A stretch of 64,000 bases of DNA from Eurosta solidaginis (GCF_040869045.1 NC_090321.1:92052603-92116602); one strand, 5' to 3'. Numbered from the stretch's first letter, positions 45,801 through 56,152 are shown. Numbers and translations are program-made. Notes: generated from the sequence alone by a model not told the origin.

Positions 45801-48610
45801 CACTCCCGGGAGAAAAGGCTTTGAAGAGATTTACAAGGTATAATCGAAACAGCTGTCGCCTTGTCCGTCCTGATGTCACGTTGTTTAAATTTTTCCCAAA
45901 TTATTAAATAAATTATAAAATTAAAAAAATTGCTTCAAATAAATGTTTTCATACATTTAAAAAAAGCAATATGGGCAATCCCCGATTATTAAAAATCATA
46001 CAAACAGACAAAATTGGTTAATTCGTTGTAGTTCTATAAATAGAACGAAAACAACAACAAAACCAAAGTTTCTTTGAAAACCGCCGTACCAAGCATAGCT
46101 TTAACACATAATTGCATACGAAGTATGCAATGTGTAAAAGATTAAAATATGCAAAAAGAAGGCAATTGGGAAAGACTTCACAACAGGCATGACGTAGCTG
46201 AATGCGTTTACAACCATTTCAACTATCGTAGGGGTGCGAGTTCGACTCCCACTCCCGGGAGAAAAGGCTTTGAAGAGATTTACAAGGTATAATCGAAACA
46301 GCTGTCGCCTTGTCCGTCCTGATGTCACGTTGTTTAAATTTTTCCCAAATTATTAAATAAATTATAAAATTAAAAAAATTGCTTCAAATAAATGTTTTCA
46401 TACATTTAAAAAAAGCAATATGGGCAATCCCCGATTATTAAAAATCATACAAACAGACAAAATTGGTTAATTCGTTGTAGTTCTATAAATAGAACGAAAA
46501 CAACAACAAAACCAAAGTTTCTTTGAAAACCGCCGTACCAAGCATAGCTTTAACACATAATTGCATACGAAGTATGCAATGTGTAAAAGATTAAAATATG
46601 CAAAAAGAAGGCAATTGGGAAAGACTTCACAACAGGCATGACGTAGCTGAATGCGTTTACAACCATTTCAACTATCGTAGGGGTGCGAGTTCGACTCCCA
46701 CTCCCGGGAGAAAAGGCTTTGAAGAGATTTACAAGGTATAATCGAAACAGCTGTCGCCTTGTCCGTCCTGATGTCACGTTGTTTAAATTTTTCCCAAATT
46801 ATTAAATAAATTATAAAATTAAAAAAATTGCTTCAAATAAATGTTTTCATACATTTAAAAAAAGCAATATGGGCAATCCCCGATTATTAAAAATCATACA
46901 AACAGACAAAATTGGTTAATTCGTTGTAGTTCTATAAATAGAACGAAAACAACAACAAAACCAAAGTTTCTTTGAAAACCGCCGTACCAAGCATAGCTTT
47001 AACACATAATTGCATACGAAGTATGCAATGTGTAAAAGATTAAAATATGCAAAAAGAAGGCAATTGGGAAAGACTTCACAACAGGCATGACGTAGCTGAA
47101 TGCGTTTACAACCATTTCAACTATCGTAGGGGTGCGAGTTCGACTCCCACTCCCGGGAGAAAAGGCTTTGAAGAGATTTACAAGGTATAATCGAAACAGC
47201 TGTCGCCTTGTCCGTCCTGATGTCACGTTGTTTAAATTTTTCCCAAATTATTAAATAAATTATAAAATTAAAAAAATTGCTTCAAATAAATGTTTTCATA
47301 CATTTAAAAAAAGCAATATGGGCAATCCCCGATTATTAAAAATCATACAAACAGACAAAATTGGTTAATTCGTTGTAGTTCTATAAATAGAACGAAAACA
47401 ACAACAAAACCAAAGTTTCTTTGAAAACCGCCGTACCAAGCATAGCTTTAACACATAATTGCATACGAAGTATGCAATGTGTAAAAGATTAAAATATGCA
47501 AAAAGAAGGCAATTGGGAAAGACTTCACAACAGGCATGACGTAGCTGAATGCGTTTACAACCATTTCAACTATCGTAGGGGTGCGAGTTCGACTCCCACT
47601 CCCGGGAGAAAAGGCTTTGAAGAGATTTACAAGGTATAATCGAAACAGCTGTCGCCTTGTCCGTCCTGATGTCACGTTGTTTAAATTTTTCCCAAATTAT
47701 TAAATAAATTATAAAATTAAAAAAATTGCTTCAAATAAATGTTTTCATACATTTAAAAAAAGCAATATGGGCAATCCCCGATTATTAAAAATCATACAAA
47801 CAGACAAAATTGGTTAATTCGTTGTAGTTCTATAAATAGAACGAAAACAACAACAAAACCAAAGTTTCTTTGAAAACCGCCGTACCAAGCATAGCTTTAA
47901 CACATAATTGCATACGAAGTATGCAATGTGTAAAAGATTAAAATATGCAAAAAGAAGGCAATTGGGAAAGACTTCACAACAGGCATGACGTAGCTGAATG
48001 CGTTTACAACCATTTCAACTATCGTAGGGGTGCGAGTTCGACTCCCACTCCCGGGAGAAAAGGCTTTGAAGAGATTTACAAGGTATAATCGAAACAGCTG
48101 TCGCCTTGTCCGTCCTGATGTCACGTTGTTTAAATTTTTCCCAAATTATTAAATAAATTATAAAATTAAAAAAATTGCTTCAAATAAATGTTTTCATACA
48201 TTTAAAAAAAGCAATATGGGCAATCCCCGATTATTAAAAATCATACAAACAGACAAAATTGGTTAATTCGTTGTAGTTCTATAAATAGAACGAAAACAAC
48301 AACAAAACCAAAGTTTCTTTGAAAACCGCCGTACCAAGCATAGCTTTAACACATAATTGCATACGAAGTATGCAATGTGTAAAAGATTAAAATATGCAAA
48401 AAGAAGGCAATTGGGAAAGACTTCACAACAGGCATGACGTAGCTGAATGCGTTTACAACCATTTCAACTATCGTAGGGGTGCGAGTTCGACTCCCACTCC
48501 CGGGAGAAAAGGCTTTGAAGAGATTTACAAGGTATAATCGAAACAGCTGTCGCCTTGTCCGTCCTGATGTCACGTTGTTTAAATTTTTCCCAAATTATTA
48601 AATAAATTAT
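45797..48610 (-). repeat. Right arm of inverted array: about 6.3 copies of the same 449-bp unit, opposite orientation
   Basis: Six complete reverse-complement units follow a partial one that starts in mid-unit at CTCCCACTCCCGGGAG. Units repeat every 449 bp (for example GCATACGAAGTATGC at about 46111, 46560, 47009, 47458, 47907 and 48356). The arm ends within a unit at AAATTAT, directly against the right-hand 12-bp repeat. Identity to the left arm appears nearly perfect. Confidence 0.95.
46183..46343 (+). ncRNA. Predicted Pol III transcript of a right-arm unit (about 160 nt)
   Basis: A box TAGCTGAATGCG at 46195-46206, B box GAGTTCGACTC at 46238-46248, and a first run of five T (46339-46343) that could terminate Pol III. 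Transcription would start about 12 bases upstream of the A box and run rightward, away from the centre. The same set repeats in all complete right-arm units. Prediction only; no expression evidence is available. Confidence 0.4.
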
Positions 48611-48622
48611 ATTGTGTACATT
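48611..48622 (+). repeat. 12-bp direct repeat ATTGTGTACATT, right edge of the array
   Basis: Identical to 42709-42720. It lies directly after the end of the right arm. Confidence 0.7.
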
Positions 48623-49787
48623 GTTTTGCTGAATGAGCGCTGAATGTAAAAGTCTTATGTCAGTGAGAAAATATTCATCAAACGCCATGAAAACAAAAAA
48701 GTCATTCTGCAACAGTGCGTATGAGTTTTGAATGTACACTGGCTGCAAAGAAAACTCACGAAGTTTTTATCAGTAAGTTTTTTTGTTCACAGTTTTGCTT
48801 TACAGAATCAGAATTTCAAAGTTTACACAATCTCTTGTGTACATTTTAAAACTCACAGTTAGCGAATAGGGCCCCTGATATGCACATTTTCTTACGGACA
48901 ATGCTTAGTGCACATAACGGATCGATCGTTTACAAAAACTTCATCAAAAACTGAAAATACCACTTCATTTGGGGTTTTAACTTTATACAAAATTTGTTCG
49001 AATTGTAATTCTAGCTGCTGCTTCCAAGAAATTGCCTATTCGTGCACATATTACTTGGATATGAAGTTTTAATCCATTTGGGCACAAATTTAGTTACGTT
49101 TTACTTGAAATTTCAATATAATTTTTAAGTTTTTACTATCAAAAATTAACTACTTTAGATGTGCATACGGTCCAATATGCCTACAATCATACAGATATTT
49201 ATTCACACTCATATACATTTTTGTTTACGCGTAGTGAAATATAAATATCAGAGCTGGGAAAAATGCATACATTTTTGAAATAATATGCATTTTAATGCTA
49301 ATGTAAAAAAGCATGCTCAAAATTTAATGCTCGTGGTCAGGAGATGGACAATGTAATATTTCAGCATAATACCTTTATGAATATGAAAGTTATTACACAA
49401 ACGTGAGATATGCCAACATCAATGATTTAAAATTTAATTAAATCAAACAAAAAAATGCATCGAAATTTTCCATGAACATTAAATTTCAAAAAAGCAATGC
49501 ATTAAGCATTTACGTTACTTCAATTCTTCAATGGAACATTGATGAAAAAAAAAAAATTAATGCAATTTTCCCAGCTCTCATACATATATGTGTACTCAAA
49601 TATTTATAAAAACCCTAGTCCGAAAACCTAAAGGTCCGTCAAGAAAAACTCTAATGATCGACGGTATTTTATTCAGATCTTCGCTCCTAAAGATATGTTT
49701 TAACAACTTTGTTTGGTTGTAAGCTTTTAAAATAGGCTACGGAATTTTATTCCCAACACGCTTGAAACCTATTGCCAGCTTTTCAAA
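48623..49787. other. AT-rich right flank of the inverted array, no gene recognised
   Basis: It contains the diverged direct copy (48942-48979) of the left-flank block at 42563-42600, and CTTGTGTACATTTTAAAACT at 48834, reminiscent of the 12-bp duplication. Otherwise nothing is recognisable. Confidence 0.4.
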
Positions 49788-49960
49788 TCTTAATATATAA
49801 AAAAACACGTGTCAAAAGTTTGAGGCCAATGGACTCCTAAACTGCTGAACCGATTTTGAATTTGTTTTGCATTCCGTGTGTAGTTTGATCTAACTTAAAA
49901 TATAGGATAGTTATATCTCAGTTTATAGTCGCAATATTATTTCATTGCAATTTTTTTTAT
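49788..49960 (+). mobile_element. Helitron/Helentron-type 5' end fragment
   Basis: TCTTAATATATAAAAAAACA followed by CGTGTCA...GCCAATGGACTCCTAAACTG and CTGAACCGATTTTG resembles 5' ends of insect Helitron-like families, which begin with TC plus a TATATA-rich stretch. No 3' end was found, so the extent is uncertain. Confidence 0.45.
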
Positions 49961-50298
49961 TTGTTTATACGTAATATTAAAATGTTACGTATACACAGTG
50001 GCACTCATATTTTCAGGTGGTGCGGATATACTTCCGTGTAATTGCTTGGTGTTTAATTAAACAACCTGCTTATCAATAAAAAATATTATAGCGAATCATA
50101 TCAAGTATAGCACATCAACAGGTCCGTCGAGAGGGGGGGGGGGGGTTCTGAGGGGGCCCGCGATTTAGAGGTACTATGACATTTTTTTAATACAGGAGAG
50201 TCTTTAGTTGTTCCATGTGCAATTTTTAAGCCGAATTTCAAAAGCAACGAAAATCTGCATTTCGTTTTAAGATTATAGTGAAGTGTGAAAAATAAAAA

Positions 50299-50895
50299 TC
50301 TATATATATAAAAAGAAAGGCTAAAATGTGTGTTAGTTGGTCACCGGTGTTTGAAGAGATGCGTCGGTCGATTTTGTTCAAACTTTCACACAAGTTGCGT
50401 AAACCTCACGCGGTGGTTACTACAGGTACAGGGTCTCGAGATATAGGCCAAAACGTGGGCCAGTGAATGCTTACACAGTGTTTATACAATATGGATGTCA
50501 AATGAAAGCTGTTGATGAATGCTTTGGTACAGAGTGATATATTATCCAGAGACGGATTGGCAATGGGATTAGGACAAGGACTGGGACTGAGACTCGGAGT
50601 GGGACTGGGATTGGAATAAAATACATACCACCCTCTGGGACAGGCAATAAGGGATGCAGAAGAATGAGAAGGAATTGAGAGAAGAGAAAAGAGAGAAGGA
50701 GCAGGAGAAGGAGATTGAGAAAGAGTGAGACAAAGATGGAGATAGATGAAGCGAAAGGGACGGAGGGAGGAGTGAATAAAAGGATTAGGAAAAAGTGAAG
50801 AGGGGGAGGAGGGCAGAGTCAGTCGGAAAAAGCTTATTAAAATGTATGCAGATAGGCCAAATTTAGGGCAGGACAACGTCTGCCGGGTCTTCTAG
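50299..50895 (+). mobile_element. Non-autonomous Helitron, both ends present
   Basis: The 5' end is TCTATATATATAAAAAGAAA preceded by A. The 3' end is GGCAGGACAACGTCTGCC, a hairpin with a GGCAG/CTGCC stem (50867-50884), then GGGTCTTCTAG followed by T. The TC start, hairpin about 7 bases before CTAG, and insertion between A and T are Helitron rules. At about 597 bp it has no Rep/helicase. Its purine-rich body (50640-50830) makes a long serine/proline-rich frame on the other strand that is not a gene. Confidence 0.85.
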
Positions 50896-50899
50896 TTTT

Positions 50900-51570
50900 A
50901 AATAAATTTAAATTATTTAATGCAACAAAGATTTAAAATGCTTGTTCATTTGTAGAACTATTTACGGCAAAGTAAAGCCTAAGGTTTTGTCTCTTGGAGC
51001 ATGTCATATAAGGTAAAAACTAATGTGGGGTGTAGCCTAGAAAATCTATGAAATAGGGATCTATCAAAGTAGGCTTTGAACATTGGTGCGGAGATAATTT
51101 TTCTTATAAAACTGGGTTAAGTGTGGAAACAAATATTGTAAAAACCTTCAGTCAACCAAAAAATATTAAATTTAAGCTTTAGTAGCCTTTTCATTACCAT
51201 TTTTCCTTCTACAGTAAAGAGCTGACTTAATAATTTTTATTAGTTTGAAATTGCTTGTTTGGAAAAAGGTATCAAACGATTTGTGATTAATCACTCGAGT
51301 GATTAATAAAGAAAATAATTACCGTAACTCGTCTTATGTTAATAATTATATACGCCGTATATTCTTATTATTCGATTGATCGAACAGTGTAAGCTTTGTC
51401 CCACCCGTGACAAAAAGGTGCAATTTGTTCTTTTATCATATACTTGCTATACAGTGTTAGAAATTCGTTTTAAACATATCCAATAATTCTCTTTTGACTT
51501 TGCAGTTTGCAGAAATCAATCAACAATGAAGTATGTCCGATCCGAGACAAGTACGCAGAAACAGTTGTTA
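50900..51570. other. AT-rich DNA with one GTCCCACCCGTGACA motif
   Basis: No gene recognised. TTTGTCCCACCCGTGACAAA lies at 51395-51414; near-copies are at 52285 and 54311. Confidence 0.4.
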
Positions 51571-51571
51571 T

Positions 51572-52005
51572 AGGGTACGCTTACACATACACCGATAAAC
51601 CGAAAAATTGCAATCAGCTGATGAAATCGGCCGGGCTGGTGTTGAAATTGCAAGCGATTATCGGCAGGCAGCATTTTTTGTTACATTTTACTTTTTCGAA
51701 AAAATACGCTTGCGTTTATGCTTTTATGTGCTTATCCCATAAAGGGCGGCTGTTTTGCAGACAATTAATCAATTTCTCAGTCCATCGCACAAATAATTAA
51801 TTTTTCACAGTAAATGCACCCAATTTATCGGACCATAAAATTGAACACGCGCGAATTTATCGGCAGTGAAAAACGACAACGGCCGACAACAATTCGGTGA
51901 TCGGTTGAAATGTAAACACGCTCATCTAAATAAATGTCTTTATTTTTATCGGCCGATTACGACCGACATCAGGCGATCCAAATCGGTGGCTGTGTAAGCG
52001 TACTC
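51572..52005. mobile_element. MITE with GGTACGCTTACACA ends, about 430 bp
   Basis: Left end GGGTACGCTTACACATACAC then CGAT (51572-51595); the right end in inverted orientation is GAGTACGCTTACACAGCCAC then CGAT. Inside are several ATCGGCC/GGCCGAT words. No coding capacity and no certain target-site duplication. Confidence 0.65.
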
Positions 52006-52328
52006 ATAGACATTAGTTGAAGGCATTGCTTATATGCCTCATAATCGTAAAAAAAGATATCAGCTAATGATGTCCAGTAGAAATTTTAATTAAAATACGA
52101 CATCTAAAATGGATTCTTTCATTGAATCTGAGTCAAAGCCGTAGAAAGTACACATTTTTAGAATTTTCTGTTACTCGTATTTATTTAGGCCACTAAATGA
52201 TTCCAGGACGTGAACCATATTTGGAACCTTTGGAATACTTTAATTACTATTAACAAGTTCACTAGATGCTTTTAATTCGAATATGCCCCACCCGTGACAA
52301 ATGCTGTCTTACCTGTGTTATTTATATT

Positions 52329-52728
52329 AGCCGTGTTTTTTAACACGCGTATATCCGTTTCCGCTTAAACTTTATATTGACTGCTAGTCGACAAACTATA
52401 AATACACCTCTGAAATTGCTGCGCATAAATGTTGTCCTACTACACGCATTATACTCAGATGTAACTGAAATATGTGTCTTTGTTTCACCCTCTACACTAA
52501 TTCTATGTATTCTATGTGTGTCCACAATTCATCGCAACTGATTCAGCTATATGTTATACCCTATGGCCATCAGAGCGTTGCGTCTCCGCTTTTCGGTACA
52601 CCCTGTTGCTGTAGCTAGTTGTTTAACCACAGCCGCTAGATGGGTCTCCTAAGCATTATCTAAGCGAAGATAGGCGTTTTTTAACACGCGCAAACGAAAC
52701 GTATACGCGCATGTTAAAAAACACGGCT
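52329..52728. mobile_element. MITE with AGCCGTGTTTTTTAACA ends, 400 bp
   Basis: Left end AGCCGTGTTTTTTAACACGC; inverted right end AGCCGTGTTTTTTAACATGC. The flanks TATATT and ATTATA allow a 3-bp (ATT) or smaller duplication. A 5'-truncated relative lies at 56315-56688. Confidence 0.8.
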
Positions 52729-53032
52729 ATTATAGCAATAAAATCATTTAAGAAAAATTAATAATTTTTACGCCATTTAATTTCTTAAATGTTTGTACAT
52801 CTAAAAGTATTTAAACTAAACCATCTACTTCCATATGTTCGCAGAATTTTAATTCTATGGCCGTTTCCGCAGAAGTGTCAGCACAGAGCAAAAAAAGTAA
52901 ACGCTTGTTCAGGAAAATGTCAATCGAAAAACGCATATGTTGTCCTCTACGACACAAAATACTGATTACATTATTTGACTAATATAGAAGATTTTTTTAT
53001 AAACTTCAACAAATTGTTCATGATATAGATAT

Positions 53033-53531
53033 TGTGACGAATATTAGCAACGCTAAGGGATACTATCATCTCTAAACCAATACTAAGCAGTGACTTGTAT
53101 GCACATCAACAAATGGATCCTTGTGTATATACATGTGTCCATACAAAGCAGCGGAGAGCACAAACACATGCACATATCTGAGATACTCCCAAAAGTAGGC
53201 TATCATCGGTGGAAGTATCACTCACATATACACGCGCATATGAGAAGCTATAACGTGCATCTGTAGTTATGTTATATCTGGTAAATAAGTAGCAAATTTT
53301 AGAAATAGAAACGCCTAGAAATATGTCAACGAGGAAACCAAAAAGTATAAAAGCAGCACACAGCTGAGGCACGACGAATCAGTTTGATTTAAGCACGCTA
53401 TCTGTTGAGCAGTAGAGGTGTTATTGTGAAGTACTTTAATAAAGGCCATTTTGCGTTTTGAATGGTGGAGTTATTTGTTCAACAGTTTAGTGATTCGAAT
53501 GTTAGTAGAAGGTTGCACTAAATTCGTTAAA
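53033..53531 (+). mobile_element. Solo LTR of a gypsy-type element, 4-bp target-site duplication
   Basis: It starts TGTGACGAATATTAGCAACG and ends GCACTAAATTCGTTAAA, with ATAT directly before (53029-53032) and after (53532-53535). Inside are a TATA-like AAGTATAAAAGC (53343), an initiator-like TCAGTTTGATT (53379) and a polyadenylation signal AATAAAGG (53440). The 3' half is clearly related to the LTR at 59272-59894 on the other strand (shared GAAGTACTTTAATAAAGGCC). No internal sequence is attached, so it is a solo LTR. Confidence 0.8.
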
Positions 53532-53539
53532 ATATGAAC

Positions 53540-55345
53540 GTAGCAAAATAATGAAATGATCCGTATATAAGCAAATAACTTGAGATGTTTTCAAAGTAAG
53601 TGACTTTCTGCAAGCGTTCGGACGCATTTTATATTTTAAGTTTTAAAAAATAAGTCATGGCGATGATTTTATGCGAGAAAATGTTAACACTAAATGGAAT
53701 TTTTAGGTAACTGTATGGTCTCATCATTTTGTTTTTCAAAACGCATTAACAGTCAAGGTTGTAAGGATGTCAAAAACTGGAACGTCCGAGTGCTTATAGA
53801 AAATTTTCTCTTATATCCTTGTAAATTCATTTGAAACAGACTTTCTCATATCTAGGTAGTGAAGTCGAAAACCTAATTTTTCAAGATTTAGTGCGATTTT
53901 TGGAATAACTTTGCACATTTATAATAAAATATGAACATGCCATTTGTTACTTGCATTTAAAGTTCAGGGCTTATTACGAAAAAAAAGTGGACCGTCCGAA
54001 CAGGTTCCGTTCGATTTTTGACCAACCAAAGATATCACTGTACAGATAAAATGTATGTGCCTTTATTTACCATACAGCATTTTCGGGGAGCATAAACCAT
54101 TAGCAAAATTTTAAGAAAATATTATGATACCTTAAATATGAGGTACGTAAAGGAATTGGATAAGGGTCTACGAATGTCCTTTATAACAAAAAAAAAAATT
54201 CTGATCTAATACCTACTATAGTTTTTATACCCAAAAAAATGTGCCAGGATGGAACGTCCGTATCGCTGGAAACACCCATATATAATCTCACTAATGGATT
54301 GCATTTGTTTTTTGTCCCACCCGTGACAACTATAATACTTATTATAATTTACATATATACTCCTGTAGTAAAACATATGTATGTGTATGTGACTTGGAAT
54401 CATCAAACAACCTTATTGTACGAAAACAAGTTTTCGAGAAAAACGCGTTTAGGGATTTGAATTATCGTGAAGCTTGTACTTTAAATGCGATTTGTGAAAC
54501 CGGTTTGATCCATTGGAAAGAGCGTTAAATTTCCTATATCAATCACTCAAAAAGTGAAAAACGGTATTTTCGCACAATAGGGTCGTTTGATAATTCCAGG
54601 TCACATATTAATATAGGGGGCATATGCATCGAAACTTGCCTTGGGCCTGCATGCCTCAGTTATACTTATATGCACGAAGAAGCAGACATTTTTTTTTAAA
54701 TAGGAACAGCTGGGATCAAAATTCAAAGTAATTTTTTATAAGTGTAAACCCAAAAGAGGTGGCGTTTTCAATTTTTCATGGAATTTTGGTAAACGATCGA
54801 TCCTTTAAGTGTAATAAGTATTGAACGTACATATGTATAAAACTGTCAAAAAATGCATATTTTCCAAACAGGATCAGCTAAGATTTTCATTCAAATAGTT
54901 TTGTAATCGGGAAAAATCCCCCGACCCATCATACGTTCAGGACCACTGTCTGCTCAAAATACTTATCTATACAAATATAGTTCAAATTACTATTTACGTT
55001 AATCGATTTAAACTTTAAAAGTGCTATCTTGAAAATTTATAGGAGCTAACTTTCTTTGTTGCTACTTGTTGCCAAATTGTTAAATGTATAAAAAATCGTG
55101 TTGAAAATATAAACACATATGTACATAGTCATAAAATAAGCATTGCGATCCATGTTGAACACATACGTACGCACACCTGCAAATACACTCATACTATTAG
55201 CTCGATTTAAGTGAAATGTTAACAAACAAATAACTAAGTGCTTAATAAAATTTTATTTTTATAAACAAATATATCACAACTTGTATTTACATTTAACGAT
55301 TGCAGGCAGCCATACGCATTAGCGTTATTTTATAAAATTTTGTGT
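53540..55345. other. AT-rich DNA with scattered GGAACGTCCG and GTCCCACCCGTGACA motifs
   Basis: GGAACGTCCG at 53780 and 54249, a variant GGACCGTCCG at 53989, and TTTGTCCCACCCGTGACAA at 54311. No gene is recognised. It may be an old repeat with internal duplication. Confidence 0.4.
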
Positions 55346-55351
55346 TCGTAG

Positions 55352-55594
55352 ATGTTGTTGGTGAAAGTTTGGATACCCCAGTTTGAGCAGTTTGATTTTT
55401 TGGTTTTGCAGAGGAATAACAGAATTCTGTGTTTGGCAGAGAAATTTAACGATTTGCACAATTTGTCAGTGCCATTAAAACAGCATCAAATTCGCGATCA
55501 CAGTTGGGGGACCACTGTACAGTTTGAATACAATATGTTTATCAAAGACGCGATCCACAAATACGGTAGCACCTGGGTCCATTTAAAGTCCTAA
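55352..55594 (+). CDS. Unrecognised 80-codon open frame
   Basis: An ATG-started frame of 80 codons with mixed composition (MLLVKVWIPQFEQFDFLVLQ, later VPLKQHQIRDHSWGTTVQFE). I do not recognise a family, and there is no signal peptide or membrane segment. It lies among short tandem AATAACAGAATTCT repeats, one of which falls inside it, so it could be chance or a fragment of a repeat-borne ORF. Confidence 0.2.
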   Translation: MLLVKVWIPQFEQFDFLVLQRNNRILCLAEKFNDLHNLSVPLKQHQIRDHSWGTTVQFEYNMFIKDAIHKYGSTWVHLKS

Positions 55595-55720
55595 TTGATT
55601 AGCCACCACTATCTTTGCAGAGTTATAACAGAATTTTTGTGTTTTGCAGAAGAATAACGGAATTCTTGTGTTTTGGCAGAGGAATAACAGAATTCTTGTG
55701 CTTGGCAGAGGAATAATCAT
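55408..55720 (+). repeat. Dispersed short repeats around GAGGAATAACAGAATTCTTG
   Basis: Units of about 33-35 bp, (G)CAGAGGAATAACAGAATTC followed by TTGTGTTTTGG, occur once near 55408 and three to four times in tandem at 55612-55715. Another piece is at 56008-56035. Units differ by a few bases. Confidence 0.75.
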
Positions 55721-55751
55721 CATCCCCATCACAATCATCATGACTTCAAAC

Positions 55752-55971
55752 CAGGCATGCTTAACGAACGAAACGATATCATTTCGTTACGATAATCAAC
55801 GCTAATAAACGAAACGAAGTCACTTCGTTTCGTTTATTAACGTTAAGATCGTCAAATTAACGTTAATTTGTCGTTCTTAACGTTAATAAACGAAACGAAA
55901 TGACTTCGTTTCGTTTATTAACGTTGATTATCGTAACGAAATGATATCGTTTCGTTCGTTAAGCATGCCTG
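55752..55971. mobile_element. hAT-type palindromic MITE with 8-bp target-site duplication, 220 bp
   Basis: It begins CAGGCATGCTTAACGAACGA and ends as its reverse complement. CTTCAAAC flanks it perfectly at 55744-55751 and 55972-55979. An 8-bp duplication and CAG...CTG ends fit hAT elements. Almost the whole element is palindromic, and the motif CGAAACGAAGTNACTTCGTTTCG recurs inside each arm. Confidence 0.9.
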
Positions 55972-56057
55972 CTTCAAACATATTGTAGCAATGCAACAAT
56001 GTAAGTAATAACAGAATTCTTGTGCTGTGCTTTGCAGCGTAAGAGAGTAAAGTAGTA

Positions 56058-56152
56058 CCAAATATTATCGAAAATAAAGATGTTGCAGGGACGAAAAATC
56101 GTGTGAAGCAAGCTTCACAAAACCAAATATTATCGAAAATAAAGATGTTGCA
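56058..56152 (+). repeat. Perfect 30-bp direct repeat, 65 bp apart
   Basis: CCAAATATTATCGAAAATAA plus AGATGTTGCA occurs at 56058-56087 and 56123-56152. Between them is a hairpin GTGAAGCAAGCTTCAC. Confidence 0.85.

Noticed and set aside
46290..46345. Hammerhead ribozyme in the array unit (GAAAC and CTGATG words)
   Set aside because: CTGATG is followed by TC instead of A, and the required stems around the core cannot be formed.
42844..48573. Thirteen identical 75-codon open frames as a gene family
   Set aside because: They repeat exactly with the 449-bp unit, overlap the tRNA-like segment on the opposite strand, and show no codon-type variation. They are the repeat read in frame.
42721..48610. 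CRISPR array
   Set aside because: The period is 449 bp with no unique spacers, and the context is a eukaryotic nuclear genome.
50406..50876. 156-codon serine/proline-rich minus-strand protein
   Set aside because: It is a compositional shadow of the purine-rich Helitron body.
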